Assembly (NCBI GenBank): GCA_035236585.1
Contig: CP141126.1
Location: 6,337,001-6,401,000 of the forward strand
From: Warburgia ugandensis
Lineage: Eukaryota > Streptophyta > Magnoliopsida > Canellales > Canellaceae
DNA: 64,000 nucleotides
Direction of reading: 5' to 3'
In this document: positions 24,688 to 38,916 of the stretch, one piece after another
Layout of the letters: the number at the start of each line of letters is the position of its first letter
How positions within the stretch are numbered: position 1 is the stretch's first letter
Position numbers and translations under genes: made by a program
Notes under the pieces: generated by a model
The model's input: the letters and a program-made list of their open reading frames with translations, nothing else
Databases searched by the model: none
What the model was told of the DNA's origin: nothing

Positions 24688-26336
24688 TGTAATGACTCAA
24701 AAAAAAGAAAAGAAAAGAAGAAGCTATTTTTGAAGGATGAAGGTTCTATTTGATTTAAAATATGAAATAAGGAGTTTGTGAGAAATACTTGCATAATTAG
24801 ATTCTACGCTCAAAATGGAATCCAACGCTTTAAAGAACACTGAAAACGGAGTTCGTATAACCAAGTTATGAACTTTTAAAGATGAATGACATTTTTGTAA
24901 ATTGAATTTAAAAAACAATACGACCGAAAAACACAGGGGGTCATTTTGATAACGACACCCCCTCCATTGTCGTCTTCCTCCAGCCAACTGACTTCCAGCA
25001 CCGCCTTCCTCTTCCAGTTGGTGCACTGCACTGCCTCTGCAGTGCGGTGTCGGAAAAGATGGCGGCACCGCCTTCACTAGCTATAAAAAGCCCTCTCCCT
25101 TCAATTAGCATTTTCTCCTCCTCTTCCGACTATTTCAATCCTAGGGTTCCGGCAGGCATGGAGAAATCACGGGCACCATCTCAGGCTGCCTAAGTAAGAC
25201 CTTTTCCCCCTCTCTCTAATTTTCTTCCCTTCCCTTCCAGACCAAATCCGTGCTGGATCTAGTATTTTCCCTGCCAAAAATCACCAGAGAAAACCCTAGG
25301 TCAATGGATCTAACAATCCATCCAACCAGATGCGTCCTGGGGACAAAGTGTGTAACGCGAGCCTAGAACACGCCCCCTGTCATGGCCTTAGGGCTCGCGT
25401 GGTGTGCAGGCCTGGTCCTGGTTCGACTGGGACGCACGAGTGCCCTAGGAACTATGATGCCATTTGCCTGCGCCGAAGACGTAAGCACATGACGCCATCC
25501 AAGACGCACATCCTAGAGTGTCATTTAGGCATGCGCAAGTGTGCGAGCATGGTCTCGGTTCAACTGAGATGCACATGCGTCCTGGGAACCATGACGCGCG
25601 AGTCCTATATGGACAAATCTAGTTCGTTCATTGATTCGTGACACTAAAAATGCAATTAACGAGGCTATATAACTCTGATTGACGATCTGAAAGAACCATT
25701 GTGTTTGTATTGATGATGCAAACCTAATGATACTATAAAAGTTAGGATTAGAGGACTATTTAATATGACTATAGTGTTAAGTGTTCAATTTTGGTCAAAA
25801 TATCCCTAATTTAGTATTTGATTAGAGCATCTAGGCCATTAATTTCAAGATTTTATATAAAATATTCTGTTTTAGCTATCCAACCGTTAAGTTGTAAAAT
25901 TAATGATCAGATGATCATTAAAGCTAATAAATGGTTCAGATGATTCTAATGGGGTCTTGTGCGTTGCAGATCAGTCAACTCAGGGGTGGACGCTCCAGAT
26001 CGAATCAAGGATATTATATGGAGACCAGATGAAGTTTCATGGGAAAAAAAAAGAGGATTTTGAAGAGTCTTAAGACAGAACAAATTTGAAGACTTTCAGA
26101 GTTCTACCAAGACCAGGAAAGCTAGTGGACCCCACCTAACTCTATCTTTCTATCCCCACTCTCTTATCCCTATCTTTCTTTTCTCTTTCTCTTCTATCTC
26201 TTTTTCTCTCTCTCTCTTATCTCCCTCGCTTTCACGTTTCTCTCTCCCTCTTCTTTTTATTCCCCTTCTTCTCTCTCTTAAAAAAAAAACGTTTTTTTCC
26301 CTCTTGGGAAGGGGGGGCGGTAGGCACATTCTCCTC

Positions 26337-26458
<122 letters not shown>

Positions 26459-26628
26459 GCAACCCTTTATTTCTTTTCTCTTTCTCAATCTCTATCACCC
26501 GCACTCTCCCTTCTCTCTGGTCCTTCATTTCCTCTCACCTCCTCCTCTCAACTCTCCCTTTATTCATCTCTCACCCAACCTCCACTGGCAACCCAGCACA
26601 GGCTATTGCACCAAGCCCAACCGGACTG

Positions 26629-26747
<119 letters not shown>

Positions 26748-28678
26748 ATTCTTCACCTCCCAGGCAGGACCGTGGTTGGCCGGCCCACTCTCTTCTCCTC
26801 TTCCCCTTCTCCTTAACTCTCCCTCTTTCTTTTCCCAACCTACCTCCTCTGTGTCATTACGCTCCACCGGAGTTCCTTGGGTTCTGGTTCAGAGCCGGCA
26901 GAACAACGCATCTCACCAACCCATCTCTCAATCTCCGGCATGGTTCTCTATTTTCGGTGTTGATCAAAGTCCAGGGAGCGAGTTTTCTCTCATCTCTTTT
27001 CCTCTCTCTCATTCTTCTTCTCCTCTTTCCTCTTTTCTTCCCCCTTCTCCGGTTTCCACAATCACCGACCGGCTCAAGGAGAGAAAACCCAAATCCGGTT
27101 TCCTCCCGTGTTCCTCTCCTCCTTTTCTTCTTCTTCTTCTTCTCCTCCCTCCTTCTTCCTTCTTCCCTCCTACGGTTTTCTCCTCTTCTTCCCCATTTGT
27201 TTTCCTGGTTTTTTTTGTTAAAAACCATAAACCCCAAAAAATTACGAGTCTGCCCCTGGCAGATCTCAGTAATTCCACTTCTGTCCTTTATCAAAAATTA
27301 CATCTGTGTCCCCAGTGTAATTACATCTGTGCCCCTATCAGATCTCAGAAATCCCATCTGTGTCCCCTGTTAAATTCCATTTGGGTCCCCTGTTTAATTC
27401 CAACTGAGTCCCCGATTTAATTCCAATTGTGTCCTCATTTTAATGACATCTATGTCCCAATTTTGTTTTATTCACATTTTGACAATTCACGGACAGTGCA
27501 ATCTAGGGACAGTGCAATCCAGGACAGACTATTCAGGGACAATACAATCAAAGGACAAGTTTATTCAGGACACCTTTTAATTTTATTTTATGTTGTCCTT
27601 TGAATAAATAATTGTGCAAACTGCAGAAATTGAATAAAGTTGGATTTTAGTTTATTGTTAGTTTATATTCTTTTATTAATTGAATTTTATTGAAAACTCT
27701 ATCATTTTAAATCAAGTCCTCGTGGGATCGACCCGTACTTGCATAAGTTACACTACAATAGCCCGTGCACTTGCAGTTAAACAATCAACATATAGACTAA
27801 AAACTACAGAAATCTCGTAGATTTATAATATCAAAGATGATCAGATCTCATGAATTGATCTATTAGAGGTGTTAGGAGATTAATACCTCAAGATCAATCC
27901 TAAATTACATGTATCCATCTTTGAATTATAAGATCTGACCATTCAATTACATGATCTTGATAACATAAAAGTTCTTGAAGGCAATCTAACCATTAAATAG
28001 TAGATCCATACGTGTGATCTAGCTTGGAAACACATTAACCAAGGATCTATAATCCTAAAATGCGAATTTGGCCAAAATTTATAAATCTAATTAATGATCT
28101 ATAAATGATGAAAAATAATACTTGAATCCTTGTTATCAATTAATATCTAGGGTTTTACAAAGGTGATTCAGGGTCAAGTAATGAAGAATGTGATTTAAGG
28201 AACATCGAGGTAGGTAGTTTGATACTGCTAAGTTTTCAAATATATTTTCAAAGTCGAATTGATTTATTTAATCTTGACGACAGTGTTTAGTATGCTTTTT
28301 GAGATATGATATTCGCATAATGAGTATGCAAATTTTCCTTATGATCTTGAATGCAATTGCTTGCATATTTGATAAATAGTGCTTATATAAGTTGCATACA
28401 TGTTTTCAAACTCCTTGCATAAATTGCATGATTTACGATGATTAAGATTTTGAATTACATGTATCTATATTTTTTTGGACTAATGAGCTTGATGGGAACT
28501 CTGTTGAGAGGTTGTTTATGTACGGGGTTGGCCTCTTGGTCTCTACCACAAAAAGTGGATGGTATCGCTGCCAAAATGACATTGTCCCTTCCTCGACTGC
28601 TGTGGTAAACAAGGACGACCATTGGAGGTGTTCACGGCACCCTTTCAAAGACATATCCATAGCCGCCGTGGAGGCTAT

Positions 28679-30412
28679 TGTTACCACCTCGTCGGGCCCA
28701 CAACAACGATATTGTCCCGTGCGCACGCGCACGGGTTTTGGTTCTCCCCCGCGTCCAGGGGAAAAGGCCTCGTTCCATTTAAGGTCCGATATTGTCCACG
28801 GTCTTGGGTCTCCCCTCAGAGTATCTTGGGCTATTGCTCAGAGTATCTTGGCCCGAAGCCTCAACCCATCTTGCGCACCCTCAACCCATCTTGGTTCCAC
28901 CCTCACGGGTTTTGTTCCCTACGCACAGCGGAAGCCAACTCAGGAGGCCTCATTGTTGTGAAGGGAGAGAACCCCCCTTATAACCCACAGACCATCACCC
29001 CCCTAGCCGATGTGGGACTAACTCTCCTGCGTCCCGCCCTCAGACCATCTTGGGTCTCCTCACAAGGCCAACCCTCAGGCCATCTTGGCACGATAGCCAT
29101 CTCCCGCCTACGGGGGGTTCTCTCCCTTCACAACAACGAGGCCTTTTCCCCTGGACGCGGGGGAGAACCAAAACCCGTGCCCGTGCGCACGGGACAATAT
29201 CGTTGTTGTGGGCCCGACGGGGTTGTGACAAATGGTATCAGAGCCAAACCCCGACCCCGAGGGTGGATGGCTAGCCGCACAGTCGCTCGTGTGGTGACAC
29301 ACGGGGGCGTGTGTCCCGTAGGCGGGAGATGGCTACCGTGCCAAGATGGCCTGAGGGTTGGCCTTGTGAGGGGACCCAAGATGGTCTGAGGGCGTTACGC
29401 AGGAGAGTTAGTCCCATATCGGCTAGGGGGGTGATGGTCTGTGGGTTATAATGGGGGTTCTCTCCCTTCACAACAACGAGGCCCCTGGGGGAATCCTGGG
29501 ACAAAACCCGTGAGGGTGGAACCAAGATGGGTTGAGGGTGCGCAAGATGGGTTGAGGCTTCAGGCCAAGATACTCTGAGCAATAGCCCAAGATACTCTGA
29601 GGGGAGACCCAAGACCGTGGACAATATCGTCCGCTGCGTATCTCTGATAACACGAACGAGGCCTTTTCCCTTGGACGCGGGGGAGAACCAAAACCCGTGC
29701 GCGTGCGCACGGGACAATATCATTGTTGTGGGCCCGACGGGGTTGTGAAGATGGCCTGAGGAGAGTTAGTCCCACATCGGCTAGGGGGGTGATGGTCTGT
29801 GGGTTATAAGGGGGGTTCTCTCCCTTCACAACAACGAGGCCTTTTCCCCTGGACGCGGGGGAGAACCAAAACCCGTGCGCGTGCGCACGGGACAATATCG
29901 TTGTTGTGGGCCCGACGGGGTTGTGACAAATGGTATCAGAGCCAAACCCCGACCCCGAGGGTGGATGGCTAGCCGCACCGTCGCTCGTGTGGTGACACAC
30001 GGGGGCATGTGTCCCGTAGGCGGAAGATGGCTACCGTGCCAAGATGGCCTGAGGGTTGGCCTTGTGAGGGGACCCAAGATGGTCTGAGGGCGGGATGCAG
30101 GAGAGTTAGTCCCACATTGGCTGGGGGGGTGATGGTCTGTGGGTTATAAGGGGGGTTCTCTCCCTTCACAACAACGAGGCCCCTAGGGGAATCCTAGGAC
30201 AAAACCCGTGAGGGTGGAACTAAGATGGGTTGAGGGTGCGCAAGATGGGTTGAGGCTTCGGGCCAAGATACTCTGAGGGGAGACCCAAGACCGTGGACAA
30301 TACCGGACCTTAAATGGAACGAGGCCTTTTCCCCTAGACGCGGGGGAGAACCAAAACCCGTGCGCTGCGCACGGGACAATATTGTTGTTGTGGGCCCAAC
30401 GGGGTTGTGACA
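28679..30412. mobile_element. GC-rich TRIM cluster with inverted ends and perfect 5-bp target duplication
   Basis: A 1.73-kb GC-rich island in AT-rich LTR C, flanked by exact GCTAT repeats (28674-28678 and 30413-30417). Two forward modules each have an LTR end (GGGGTTGTGACA), a methionine-tRNA primer-binding site TGGTATCAGAGCC (29233-29245 and 29931-29943), a short internal part of about 70 bases with no coding, and a following LTR. The LTRs have GTTAGTCCCACATCGG and GGGTTATAAGG promoter-like blocks. A further LTR-like arm at 28679-29115 lies in reverse orientation, so the outer ends are inverted, not direct, repeats. Short and long LTR forms are mixed. It is a fossil, non-coding terminal-repeat retroelement in miniature; its many open frames are shadows. 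Confidence 0.8.
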
Positions 30413-31349
30413 GCTATGGTGGACTGGTCTCTACATATTGGAGACACACAATTCCACATGTTTTCTGATCGTGAGCATAGTTGGCCCTATGATTTTGGGT
30501 ATTATCGATATGCATATAGCATTGAGATGGTCGTATATGAATACTCGTGACCAGTTGGCGTGATGTGTTTGTTGAGAGAACCATATGCATGATATCCATA
30601 GTGATGCTATCATCTGCTTTCACTGATTAGTATTTTAAGAATTTCATGATTATGATTAATTTATGATTCATTGACTAATCAGCTTGATGTTTTCGTTGAG
30701 ATCTTAGTACATGGATTGAGTAATCACTACTCTATGATTTTCATACTATTTATATTGTTGATTTCTAGATTTCGATAAAAGCTCTCATGATTGAAAATGT
30801 GCAAAACAAGCGTATGATTTATGCATAAAAATAGATGTTTATACAAAAGAAATTACATGATGTTTTACATGGAAAGCCTCTTTTGAAACCATGTATATTG
30901 CATGCCATGTTTTCAAAATAGTAGTGTCAGATTACCTACTGAGTATGAGGAATACTGACTCAAATATATTATTTTTATATATTAACTCCACACAGGATTA
31001 AAAGAAGCATTAGAAAATATTAGTGCTACGATCAAATGAATGAAGAGAAGACAAGTATAAATGTAAGTATATGATCTATCCTTTAGATATGTATCTATAA
31101 TTACTACAGTTGGACTGTGAGCTATGACTGGATAGACCTGGGAAGACATTTATGCTTACCGTAATTTTTAAAACTACTTTGTTCGTCTTGAAAGCAAATG
31201 ACACTCGGGGTTTTCAAAATGAATTTAAAATAAAAGATTTTTTCACTGCATTACATTGTTTTTATAAAATTGTTTTCAAGTAGGGATCAATCCCGCAATA
31301 GGTATTAGTTTTGCATTTAAAAATGCATGTGAAAACCCGAGTCATCACA

Positions 31350-32027
31350 GAGGCTAACTATCAATATCAAGGGCCATAGACAATATTATTTGGGCCCCAA
31401 ATAAATCAAGTAATTTTTCTATCAAGTCATCTTACTACCACTTCAATAATATCAGATACCCTGGTGATGCTGGACAAAAGGCCACGTGGAAACAAGTTTG
31501 GAAAGTGCGTGTTCAACATAAATTGAAAATTTTCCATTTGCAATTTTTCAAAGGGAAGCTTCCTACAATTTCAAACTAAAAATGGCTAAACAATGAGAAA
31601 GAGTTACTCTCGTGAAGTGTAGAGCTCATGTGGAGGACATTTTCTATGTCCTTTTCAAGTGTCAATATGCTAAATGAATCTAGCATTAGCTTGAGAGGGA
31701 AACCAAAATTAAAATTGCCAACTCCACCTCCCCTATAGAAGATATCTTACACTGGCTAAGGGTGGCACCAAAAAAAGGGAGAGATAGAAATTTAGTAGTG
31801 GAGTGTTGCCGTTACACGGCATGGATGCTATTGTTCAACAAGAATGAGCTTGTTCATAACCTAAAGAATATCCTGGAAGATTCAATATGGGTGAAAACCA
31901 AAGAAAAGATGATTGATTAGAGCAATAAAGATAACACCCCATATTCATCACTTGAGGAAGCAAACTTCTTCATATCTTGGTCACAGACTAATCTAAAAAT
32001 ACAGCAACATAAATCTACCTTTGTGCA
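31350..32027 (+). mobile_element. L1-type LINE, piece 3 of 4 (zinc-finger region)
   Basis: The frames give SISRAIDNIIWAPN, then SNFSIKSSYYHFNNIR, then GDAGQKATWKQVWKVRVQH and KLKIFHLQFFKGKLPT, followed by AHVEDIFYVLFKCQYAK. This is the zf-RVT region of plant L1 ORF2 and follows directly on piece 2. It ends at the Copia insertion, after the duplicated GTGCA. Confidence 0.88.
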
Positions 32028-32199
32028 TGTTAGAAGGGGAAGTGCTATGATACAAAGCTCCTCTTAATCATCCCTATTTATAGGGATTTTTGGGAGCATA
32101 TTTTCAAAAACTATGTACAAATTTCTCCCATATTTGTTGACGACGACGGCAGCTGCCATAGTTGAAAACCAGTGGCCCTCAAATGGGACTAGATTAACA
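32028..32199 (-). repeat. Copia 3' LTR
   Basis: 172 bp, starting TGTTAGAAGGGGAA and ending GACTAGATTAACA on the plus strand. The adjoining GGAGTGGGAGATT on the minus strand is a fitting polypurine tract. Confidence 0.88.
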
Positions 32200-32519
32200 A
32201 ATCTCCCACTCCAGTCTCATTAACTGAAGAAGGTTTCTTCACATGTGGACTTCCAGCAAAAGCTCATTCCGGTCAGTTCCCTGCAAAGCTCGAACTTGCT
32301 CTGAGGTAATGCTTTCGTCATAATGTATGAACTACTGCCATCAGCATGAATCTTCTCAAGCTCTAACAACTTCGAGTCTAAGACTTCTCATATCCAATGA
32401 TACCGAACATTAATGTGCTTCGACCTCCCATGAAAGGTAGAATTCTTGTTAAGGTGTATAGCACTCTGACTATCATGAAATAAAGCATACCTCTTTTGCA
32501 TAGGAAATGAAGACCTATA

Positions 32520-35500
32520 AACATATAGTGATATCTAAACCTTAGTATAAAGTTTGAAAAAATAAGATGATTATGAATAAGTCATAAATCCAAATTTTTG
32601 GAGAAAGAAGTGGTTAGAACTTTAAGATATTTTGAGATTTTCAATCTTACATAAGATTGAATGAGAAAATATCTATAATAGTTGAGGAAAAGAGCATCAA
32701 ATTATTTGAATGAGCTGAAAGAACAAATGTTAAGGATTAAGGAGTGATTATAGAAATTTACAGCATGAAAGTAACGACTTTCTTTAGGAAAAGAAAATGG
32801 AAAGATCAATGTAAGGATGCATCGAACATAAAAGAGTTTATTAAGGAAATTTATTACCCTTGTTCTTCATAAGGATGCATTGAACATAAATGATGTTGAG
32901 GAAATTAAGTATCCTTTTTCTCTATAAGGATGAACATTTTCAAAATTTATTATTATTATTTGAGAATTGGAAATACAACATCAAAGTATAGAATCAAAAC
33001 AAATTTTAAGTTCTATGAGTTGGATAAATGATATTCATAAAGTTGAGAAGAATGAAATATATTAGATGAAGTAATAATGATATATGGAAATGGATGTAAG
33101 GAGACCAAAAGAATTCATGGAATATATGTGTTGGAAGTGTGCATTTTGATTGAAGAAATCAAATTTTAAGGTTATATAAATTTTAATAGATTTCAAGAAA
33201 TCAAGAGCATTCATGGGATATATGTTAGATGCTTACAAAACTTGTCAATCAACTTGTTACATGTTGATTGAAGAAAGAAAAGTTTAGGGTTATATAAATT
33301 TTAAGGATAGCATGGAAATTAACCCCAACAAAGGGGGTGAGATCAATATATGAAATGGCAATGACAATTAGAGAAATATATCTCTTACTGATTTTATAAC
33401 GTAAGGACATTTAGTGTAATCTTGCAATGGATTATGTAAATCCTAAATGAGGTAATGATAAATTATGGAGTTTGTAAAGACTTGAGAAGGGATGAATTCA
33501 AAATCAATAAGAACTCTTTTAATTAGAATTATCAAGAATATTGCAAATTAAGAGTTAGTATGATATGATAAAGGTTATGAGATATGCTTGAAAGAAGTAT
33601 GAGAAAATGTATAATCTGGAAATTTTGGAGCCCATGACATATAAATAGATATGTGAAAGGAAAAGAGATAAATATTATCATAGATGGTAAGAAGGTTCAG
33701 AATATTGTTCTGAATACGAGAAAGGGATAACAAAAGAGGATCAGGAATGTATATGCAGAGTAAAATGACACTCAAAGAGTGTTACAAAAACAATGGATGT
33801 GATGAGAATGAGGAAAGAATCATCACAAGGTTACCACTCTTCAATGATAGAATTTGAAAAGAAATTTCTCAATAAAAAGAAATAGTAAAGAAGTATGAAT
33901 TGTAGGATAGAAATAAAGTAATCACTTCCAAATAATGGAAGAACAAGGAAAGAGATAATTACTTCCAAAGATTGGAAGATTGTTAGAAAGAACAATAGTG
34001 GAAGTTATAGAATCCAATCACTATGTTATTAGTAAAGACTATATATAGTAAGAAAGCTATGTCAAAACTTTATATGTTGAAATAGAATGAGAGTGAGCAA
34101 TAGAAGATAGAATGGAAAATTTTCAAGTATGGAAAGATTGATGAAAGTAAGGAGTAGAAATTTAGCCAAGTAGAAGGTTTGAAACCAAAGGATAACTTAG
34201 ATTAAGAGTTATTAATCCTTTTGGGAAAGTCTAGCAAAACTCAGCTTAATTGAATGATGCATAAGTAAGGTTAGACAGGTGTGAGCATTTTAATAGCAAT
34301 CAACCATATGCTTTATACCTTTGAGAAGAGGGTAGCTTGAAAAAGGAATAAAAGGAAAGAGGATTTCCTTAAGTGGCAAGGCCACATGTGTAAGGCTATG
34401 AAAGGATTGTGAAAACTCCTAAGTGAGTTAATATGCAAATTTCGAGGACGAAATTATTGTAAGGGGGGAAGATTGTAATGACCCTGAATTTTTGTAACTT
34501 ATTAAGGCAAATTAATAAAGTTTGAATTTTTAGAAATTCTGGGCTGGAATATTAGGTTATTGAAATTTCTCTTTTTATGGAAAACTGATCGAAACAACAT
34601 TAAGTACGTTCAATTTTGAGTTAAAATGAAAATTCCTTAATTTTCTCCATTTGGGGGTAAAATGGTAATTTTACCCATATTCCATATCTAAGAAATAAGA
34701 CCTCAATATTCATGAAGTAATTAGAAATATGATTTCAACGCCACTAAGTACGCTCGATTCTGAGTTCGGACAAATATTGGTCATTATTCTCCAATTTTGG
34801 AGTTCAAAGGGCAAAAACGTCTTTTCACATAAAAGTGGGGCTCACAAAGTGGGCCAACGTTCTAGAAGCAACAATAATTGCTCAGTGCATTATTTCTAGT
34901 AGTGGAGAATGTAGTGGAGATTGTAGTGGACAATGGAGAATGCACTTGTAATAAAAAATTTTAAAGTAATAAAATATCTTATTAAAATAAATGATAAAAA
35001 AATTCAAATTTGGCTATAAATATGTCCTAAAAATTTTCAAAAAATTTCACAACCTTAACCACGAAATTTTCAAATCTTCCCTGGAGTTTCAGCTCCAAAT
35101 TCTCATTCATCCCTCTCAAATCTCTATTTTTCTTATTTCTCTCTCCTCTTTCTAAGTGGAACAAGAGACCTAAATTCAATTAGGCACTCCGTTCTAGGTA
35201 TAATCTGATAAATTCCACCATCTATAACCTCATATACTATAGTATATACAAAATCCCCAATTCAATTTCAAGATCTAACGGTTCCAACAACAGAAAATCA
35301 CAAAAAGGTGGACAATCGGGCTATATTATCATCAACTGGTAATTCTCTCAAATTGGGCATCAATTATATTTTTTTTCTCTAATCAGGTTGGTGGAACTAC
35401 TTCCCATACATATTTATTATGGTTTAGTGTAATTTTTATTTTTCTGTAATTTAATTTGAATGAAAAATGGTAAAAATAAAGTAAATACAAGAGCCTTCAA

Positions 35501-38500
35501 TTTATGGTGATAGAGAGCTCAGATGAAAATTTTGAGCTTTCCAATCGATCCATAAAGGTCAAAAACCCCTAGGATACAATTTTAAAGAAAATATAACAAG
35601 GTTTGGACCCTCAATTGAGAGAGATTAATTCTGCTGGGCCTAGTTCAAATCTGAACCCTAGGAACGGCTGAAAACTTCAATTTAAGATTGTGGAGTCATA
35701 TGAACTCCAAATTGAGATAAGAAAGAAGCTATGGAAAGCTTGTAATGTCTAGTTTCTAATGAAGTCATAATATTTTTAAAAATTATTTCTATATTTTTCT
35801 GTATTTTGGAAATAAGTGTCCAACTTCTAAGATCTTCAAGATCTGAGGTGATCATATCTTGGAAATTTATTTTAATAATGATATAATAATGTAATAAAGT
35901 AATATCTATGGCTAATTTGGACAGTTCTTGGATAAATTAGGGGATCTGCCCTTTATGGTAGAAAAAGCACAAAATAAAAATAAAAAAATACAAAGGGACC
36001 CACTTGATCAATGAGATCAAGTATGATCAGATCCTTGGGATGGATTAAATGGATGATATTATGATGAAATCAAGTTAGATCATGGATGAAATGTGACAAA
36101 ATCAAGTGGATATGATTTTTGGATCTTAATGGATTAAAAGCCTTAAAGGTAATTAAAACCCTTGATCTAAAGGAAAACACCTAAGATCTATTGGTTGGAT
36201 CATATTTGAAGGCTTATAATAATCTTAATATAATTACTTTAATTGTCTTTTCTGGGATATAGAAGTGTAAATGTGATTTATGTTCTAAGTTTTAATTGTC
36301 TTTTATTGGACATAAAGGTGTAAATGTGATTTATGTTCTAAGTTAGAAAGTATGATAGTGTAATCTTTAAATTTTAGTATGATATGCCCAAAATGAGTAA
36401 TTTGTTAGTAGATTTGATTATCTTAGGATCATGTTAGTGTAAATTAGATATTTAAACATGATTCCATTAAGATAAAAGTACAATTTTATGTATTTCATAA
36501 CTTAGGATCATGTTAGTTTTATTTCACTAGCTTAAGTTACATTCATAGGAAGAATGTTAGTATATAGTTGTTAAACTTATATTTGATTTATGCTTTCAAG
36601 TTTATGATTTACTTATTGTCAAATTTTATTCAATTATTAAGTAGTTGTTAAGATATAAGGAGCATAAATCACCAAAAATGTAAACTAATGAAATATAGAG
36701 ATTCATGGACAACTAAGATGAATGAATGATTTTGACTTAATAAGAGCTATAGTTAGCAGGACAATATAATGAATGGTTTACCAATTCCTTGGCCCAAAGT
36801 AGAAAAATAATGAACATCCATGGATGACATTATGCATATCCATGGAAATTAATTAAAATCAATTAGAGAAGGGACTTAAGGTAAAGAGCTCATAGGAACC
36901 TTGTCAAAGGTTGAGCTAGTACCACTCCAGTGGACTCTGAACATTGTAGTTATAGGGGGTGTACAAGAGCCAAGTGCTTTTCCTTCACCTCCCGTTGACG
37001 TAAGAGAGGTCTAAACGCCTCCTTACATGAGGGTTGTATTAACCACTTTTTGAGCAGACTTTAACTGGTAAGTACTGGTCATCCTGAAATAAGGAGGAGT
37101 TGTCTAGTGATAGGAAGAAATAAATTATCTTCAACCAAGTAAGACACTAACTGGTTGAATAATAATAAGAACATAAAAATATAGCAAATTATTATCTAAC
37201 CCTAATAAAAATAGTAAGTGAGATAAGGATAATCAAACAAGATGAGATCTTGTATGATAAAAAACAATAAGGAAAAAGAAACATCAATGTAAGTTAGATT
37301 GCTATGTATGATATAAATAGTATTTGTATAGATGATATTAAACCCATGGATATATGATATTCAAGGAAGAAAGATTCAGATCATCCTACATAAATATGAT
37401 CAAAAGACCCTGTAGTATGTACCCTTGATTAGAAAAATGACATTATACATATGATTTGACAGATATATGTTGATCGAGACTATGGCAGATTTCAAGGATT
37501 AAGAATACCTTATTGAGGTAGGTGGATTATTAAGAATGCCTTTACATGAAGATACATGTCTAATACATGATCTTATGTTTTGAAGTATTGACATGTATGA
37601 TACCAATATATTAAGGTAAATACCTCAAATTGAAATATGATCTAACCAAATGATGAGGAAAATAAGTATTAAATGGTTAAGTTGAGAATTGAGAATAACC
37701 CTAAGTGAATAGGAAAGTAGAAAATATTCTAGCCCTAGATAAACAGACAAATAGTCTGATATGTATAAGTATTATTTTACATACAAGCTTGGAGGCTTGT
37801 AGTTTTGTTTTAAACAGGCATAGGCCTGGGGATGCTATGCTAGGAGAGTTAAGAGGGTTTGACCACCCACTCTCTAAAACTTGATGATATTGAATACCAA
37901 GCCTAAGAAAGGCTAAAAGTCGGGTGGGGCAATTATGGGAAGGCCACCACTGTGACAGCCATGGTCCTCCCATATGGACATGGATATTGTAATTTCCACT
38001 GAGAATGGTATAAGTGGATTATTGAACAGTTATCTGGGCGCGCTGTATGGATCAGACTGCAAGCATAGTAGTCTTTGATTATTTTGCATTATGATGCATA
38101 TGCAATTGGCATAGTAAAATGCCTTAAGGGATGGCATGATGAAATGCCAGGTAATTGTATATTACTAATATTTTTCCCAAGAAGGGAAAATCCCAGTATA
38201 GTAACTGGCTGAAATACAAATCTCCTATAATGAAAGGAGTTGATCAGCTTTGTATGTAAATGATTATTGATTATTTTTATAATTTTAACGGATTTGTCCT
38301 TATATACTATGTATGTATAAAGGTGAACATAAATGACAATGAAATGAGATGTTCATATCAATAATAGTTGTCTATGAATGTGTTTATGATAGAATGAATT
38401 ATGGGACAAGTGAATATTGAGATTTTACTGTCAATAACTTACATTCTTATCCCCTACCAAGCATAACTTGCTGAGATATTGTAAATGTTCGAATGTTTAC

Positions 38501-38916
38501 AATATCTTAGATACAGAGAAGGAGACTTAGGAGCTCAAGACTTGAAGAACTAGTGAAGAATAAGTAATAAGAGTATATTCCTTAAAACATTGTATATAGA
38601 GCATGTATTGTATTTAGAACTTTGTAATTTGAATTGTGTATTTAGACAAGTATTGTGAGGATACAATGGGTTGTGTACTGTGAACCACTGGATGGATCCT
38701 GGAAGTTTAATAAAATCATATTCGTTCAATGAAATTTTATTTTGTACACAAATTGTACTTATGTTATGTATGAAGTGGTGACTTGGGTTTTCAAAACAAG
38801 TTTTAAAATAAAAGAATTTCTGCTACTTTGTTTTGCTAAAAAAATTTACTAAAGGGACGCCCTTGCCTTTGAAAAATATATTATAAAATGTGTTTAAAAA
38901 AACCCGGGTCGTCACA
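32520..38916 (+). mobile_element. Ty3/Gypsy remnant: 3' internal part plus one 4.4-kb LTR
   Basis: It lies inside the Copia element. The internal portion (about 32520-34473) is AT-rich with no recognisable polyprotein domain. It ends in TTTCGAGGACGAAATTATTG followed by AAGGGGGGAAGAT, the polypurine-tract context of Tekay-like chromoviruses. The LTR (34474-38916, 4443 bp) begins TGTAATGACCC, has a TATAAATA box near 35015, and ends AACCCGGGTCGTCACA. No 5' LTR is present. The left edge is approximate. It is a broken fossil that lost its 5' half, probably in the same deletion that removed the neighbouring Copia sequence. Confidence 0.75.
34474..38916 (+). repeat. Gypsy 3' LTR, 4.4 kb
   Basis: Its ends are inverted near-copies (TGTAATGACCC and GGGTCGTCACA). 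Contents are AT-rich with a small two-copy repeat of about 53 bases at 36240-36346. Open frames within it, including 37701-37973 on the minus strand, are not genes. Confidence 0.78.

Noticed and set aside
24724-25641. Open frames in the left part of LTR C as genes
   Set aside because: They lie in the promoter/leader zone of an LTR and show no domain.
28442-30169. Many overlapping open frames of 60-255 codons in the GC-rich island
   Set aside because: They are repeat translations of the TRIM cluster on both strands, with the same DNA read in several frames. TRIMs are non-coding.
28679-30412. Repeated units considered as a CRISPR-like or satellite array
   Set aside because: Units are LTRs with a tRNA primer site and a flanking target duplication, and the host is a plant.
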